A DNA stretch of 64,000 bases from Variibacter gotjawalensis (GTDB lineage: Bacteria; Pseudomonadota; Alphaproteobacteria; Rhizobiales; Xanthobacteraceae), in assembly GCF_002355335.1 (NCBI RefSeq), contig NZ_AP014946.1, positions 3,549,501 through 3,613,500 on the forward strand, written 5' to 3'. Positions 62,162-64,000 of the stretch are shown one piece after another. Each line of letters begins with the position of its first letter. Position 1 is the first letter of the stretch. Below the pieces are notes generated by a model. It was given only the letters and a program-made list of their open reading frames with translations, had not been told where the DNA came from and did no database searches. Position numbers and translations under genes: made by a program.

Positions 62162-62600
62162 TAGCCCGGATGAGCACGGCGCGTCAGCGCCGCGCGACAT
62201 CCGGGGTGTGAGACAACCGTCAGCTCCGCTCCCGGATATCGCTCGGCTACGCCTCGCTCATCCGGGCTACGCGTCAATCCAAACGCAGATTGTCGTCCGT
62301 TCACCGAGCAGATTGAAGTTTCGAGTAGCCCGGATGAGCCGCGGCGCGTCAGCGCCGCGCGACATCCGGGGTGTGAGACAACCGTAAGCTCCGCTCCCGG
62401 ATATCGCTCGGCTATGCCTCGCTCATCCGGGCTACGCGTCAATCCAAACGCAGATTGTCGTCCGTTCACCGCGGCGGTTGACGTCAGAAGTAGCCCGGAT
62501 GAGCAGCGGCGCGTCAGCGCCGCGCGACATCCGGGGTGTGAGAGAGCCGCAAGCTCAGTTCCCGGATATCGCTCGGCTATGCCTCGCTCATCCGGGCTAC
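62162..62600. repeat. Three tandem copies of family A repeat
   Basis: Copies at 62162-62270, 62326-62435 and 62491-62600, each with TAGCCCGGATGAGC...CTCATCCGGGCTAC arms and ACATCCGGGGTGTGAGA in common. The spacers begin with the same words (GCGTCAATCCAAACGCAGATTGTCG). The unit length is about 164 bp. The remainder of the 62153-62784 gap (62601-62784) holds a short GC-rich stretch and the leader of the following oxidoreductase gene; no gene. Confidence 0.92.
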
Positions 62601-62784
62601 GGACGCGCGCCGTCCGGCCGCGCGCTACCGCACTGCAACAGAAAACGCCCACGCGAGCGTGACCCAAAGACGCGGCGTGCTCTGTAGACGTGTCACACGT
62701 CCGTGCTAGTCTCGAACTGGTCCAATGAAAAGCAGAACGCCTGATGAGGCGTGAACTGTATCGCCAGACGCGGAGGCAGACGGC

Positions 62785-63243
62785 ATGGCTAAACTCAATA
62801 TCAATGGCAAAGTGCAAGACGTCGATCTCGATCCGGACACCCCTTTGCTGTGGGTCATCCGCGAACAGATCGGCCTGACGGGCACGAAATACGGCTGCGG
62901 CGTCGCAGCCTGCGGCGCCTGCACGGTGCATATCGATGGCGCAGCGGTTCGCTCCTGCGCGATGCCGGTTAGCGCGGTCTCGGAAGATCAGAAGATCGTG
63001 ACGATCGAAGGTCTCTCGCCTGATTCGTCGCATCCGGTGCAGAAAGCTTGGCTGCAGCTCGATGTGCCGCAATGCGGCTACTGCCAGTCCGGCATGATCA
63101 TGGCGTCTGCTGCCCTGCTCGCGCAGAAGCCGAAGCCGACCGACGAAGACATCAACGCGGAGATCACCAACATCTGCCGTTGCGGAACATACAACCGCGT
63201 GCGCGCTGCGATCAAACTCGCAGCCGACACGAAGGCTGGATGA
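62785..63243 (+). CDS. (2Fe-2S) subunit of an isoquinoline-oxidoreductase-type Mo hydroxylase
   Basis: A 152-residue electron-transfer subunit of the xanthine oxidase family. The plant-type 2Fe-2S site is [17 protein letters not shown] with a fourth Cys in AVRSCAMPV; the helical 2Fe-2S site is GYCQSGMIM and CRCGTYN. The layout of a small iron-sulfur subunit directly followed by a large Mo-binding subunit with a Tat signal (63266) fits the two-subunit IorAB/aldehyde-oxidase type. It passes electrons from the Mo centre to an acceptor. Substrate unknown. Confidence 0.95.
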   Translation: MAKLNINGKVQDVDLDPDTPLLWVIREQIGLTGTKYGCGVAACGACTVHIDGAAVRSCAMPVSAVSEDQKIVTIEGLSPDSSHPVQKAWLQLDVPQCGYCQSGMIMASAALLAQKPKPTDEDINAEITNICRCGTYNRVRAAIKLAADTKAG

Positions 63244-63265
63244 ACCGGATCAGATGGAGGAAATG

Positions 63266-64000
63266 ATGACGCAACAACTCGACGTTTCGCGCCGTAACTT
63301 TCTCGTCGGCTCCGCAGCAGCGGCCGGTGGATTGTCGTTCGGCTTTCATGTTTCGCTCGGCGATGCGCTCGCGCAGGCGCCGCAGATTGCGCCCGAGGTC
63401 AACGCCTGGGTCGTGATCAAACCCGACGATACGGTGGTGATCCGCATCGCGCGCTCCGAGATGGGTCAAGGCACGCTCACGGGTCTCGCCCAGCTTGTCG
63501 CCGAAGAGCTCGAGTGCGACTGGTCGAAGGTGACGACTGAATACCCGACGCCGGGCCAGAACGTCGCGCGCAATCGCATCTGGAAAGACTATTCCACAGG
63601 CGGCAGCCGCGGCATTCGCGAGTCGAACCAGTATGTTCGCGAAGGCGGCGCAGCCGCACGCGAAATGCTGATCCAGGCGGCAGCCAACGAATGGAAAGTT
63701 CCGGCCACCGAGTGCAAAGCCGAGAAGAGCGTGATCTCTCACGCAGGCTCCGGACGCACCACGACCTACGGCAAGGTCGCCGATGCAGCCGGCAAGCTTC
63801 AGCCGCCGGCGCAGATCAAGCTGAAGGATCCGAAGGAGTGGAAGATCGCCGGTAAGCCGCTGGCGCGCCTCGACACCAAGGACAAGGTCAACGGCAAGCT
63901 CGTCTACGCGGCCGACCTCAAGATGGACGGCATGCTCTGTGCGTCCGTCAAGGACTGCCCGGTCTTCGGCGGCAAGATCAAAAGCTTCGACGCTGCGAAG
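63266..64000 (+). CDS. Molybdopterin-binding large subunit, isoquinoline-oxidoreductase type (3' end outside window)
   Basis: Partial: 245 residues visible, no stop before the window ends. The start ATG at 63266 has GGAGG five bases in front; the ATG at 63263 is too close. The N-terminus MTQQLDVSRRNFLVGSAAAA carries a twin-arginine signal (SRRNFLVG), so the mature enzyme is probably periplasmic and folded before export. Next is WVVIKPDDTVVIRIARSEMG with MGQGTLTGLAQLVAEEL, the Mo-hydroxylase large-subunit start, and GKPLARLDTKDKVNGKLVYA. The iron-sulfur subunit lies 22 bp upstream. The substrate (aldehyde or N-heterocycle) is not predictable. Confidence 0.93.
   Translation, partial: MTQQLDVSRRNFLVGSAAAAGGLSFGFHVSLGDALAQAPQIAPEVNAWVVIKPDDTVVIRIARSEMGQGTLTGLAQLVAEELECDWSKVTTEYPTPGQNVARNRIWKDYSTGGSRGIRESNQYVREGGAAAREMLIQAAANEWKVPATECKAEKSVISHAGSGRTTTYGKVADAAGKLQPPAQIKLKDPKEWKIAGKPLARLDTKDKVNGKLVYAADLKMDGMLCASVKDCPVFGGKIKSFDAAK

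Noticed and set aside
62162-62600. CRISPR-like array
   Set aside because: Only three units, about 164-bp period with long palindromic repeats and nearly identical spacers; no cas genes.

Overview
This window looks like a chromosomal segment of a GC-rich alphaproteobacterium, most likely order Hyphomicrobiales (Rhizobiales), close to the Bradyrhizobium/Xanthobacteraceae side. The evidence is the gene content and order (ppk-ppx, HdaA-PerM-PgsA divergent from purM-purN, holC-pepA divergent from lptF-lptG-lptD-surA-pdxA-rsmA, and fabD-fabG-acpP-fabF-mltG-yicC-gmk), a TfdA-alpha-type dioxygenase typical of Bradyrhizobium, and several families of intergenic palindromic repeats of the kind common in this group. 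This is inference from gene families and layout; no 16S rRNA gene is present. I see no rRNA, tRNA, prophage, insertion sequence or CRISPR array.

Layout. 1-4.9 kb: tail of an unknown protein, a membrane acyltransferase, aspS, two orphan antitoxin-like genes facing each other, and a two-domain VOC protein. 5-9 kb: a thiamine-diphosphate enzyme, a TfdA-like dioxygenase and RNase D. 9-14.6 kb: a four-LCCL-domain OmpA-like protein and the polyphosphate pair ppx/ppk. 14.7-19.4 kb: a DHFR-like reductase, ArsC, a Na+/H+ antiporter, the replication regulator HdaA and a PerM/AI-2E-type permease. 19.4-21.8 kb: pgsA and the purine genes purM-purN. 22-26.2 kb: cspA, a molybdopterin oxidoreductase, a TerC-type membrane protein and ndk. 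26.3-27.5 kb: a pair of paralogous small secreted proteins. 27.7-30.7 kb: an ABC-F ATPase and two small envelope proteins. 30.7-40.5 kb: holC-pepA and the LPS-transport/periplasmic-folding operon. 40.5-43.7 kb: an inserted block (alcohol dehydrogenase, SemiSWEET, two transglutaminase-like proteins). 43.7-50.4 kb: gmk, yicC, mltG and the type II fatty acid synthesis cluster. 50.7-56.7 kb: a large modular calcium-binding exoprotein, a histidine-rich secreted protein beside a CDF metal exporter, a Nudix hydrolase and glutathione-dependent formaldehyde dehydrogenase. 56.9-64 kb: formamidase with a peptide-type substrate-binding protein, an acetyltransferase, two hotdog thioesterases flanking a YARHG protein, a tandemly triplicated repeat, and an isoquinoline-oxidoreductase-type Mo hydroxylase running off the end.

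Much of the window is core envelope and housekeeping biology: fatty acid and phospholipid synthesis (FabD/G/F, AcpP, PgsA), LPS export (LptF/G/D), outer-membrane folding (SurA-like), peptidoglycan (MltG, OmpA-like), nucleotide supply (PurM/N, Gmk, Ndk) and DNA replication control (HdaA, HolC). Many genes are translationally coupled by 1-4 bp overlaps (hdaA/permease, purM/purN, lptF/lptG/lptD, surA/pdxA/rsmA).

No clearly new defence or biosynthetic system is visible. The most unusual items are the ABAB-arranged LCCL-OmpA protein, the CAP-RTX-Calx-beta-propeller exoprotein, the histidine-rich secreted proteins, the convergent toxin-less antitoxins, a repeat triplication that copied the end of a neighbouring gene, and an identical 21-bp sequence found behind two unrelated genes.
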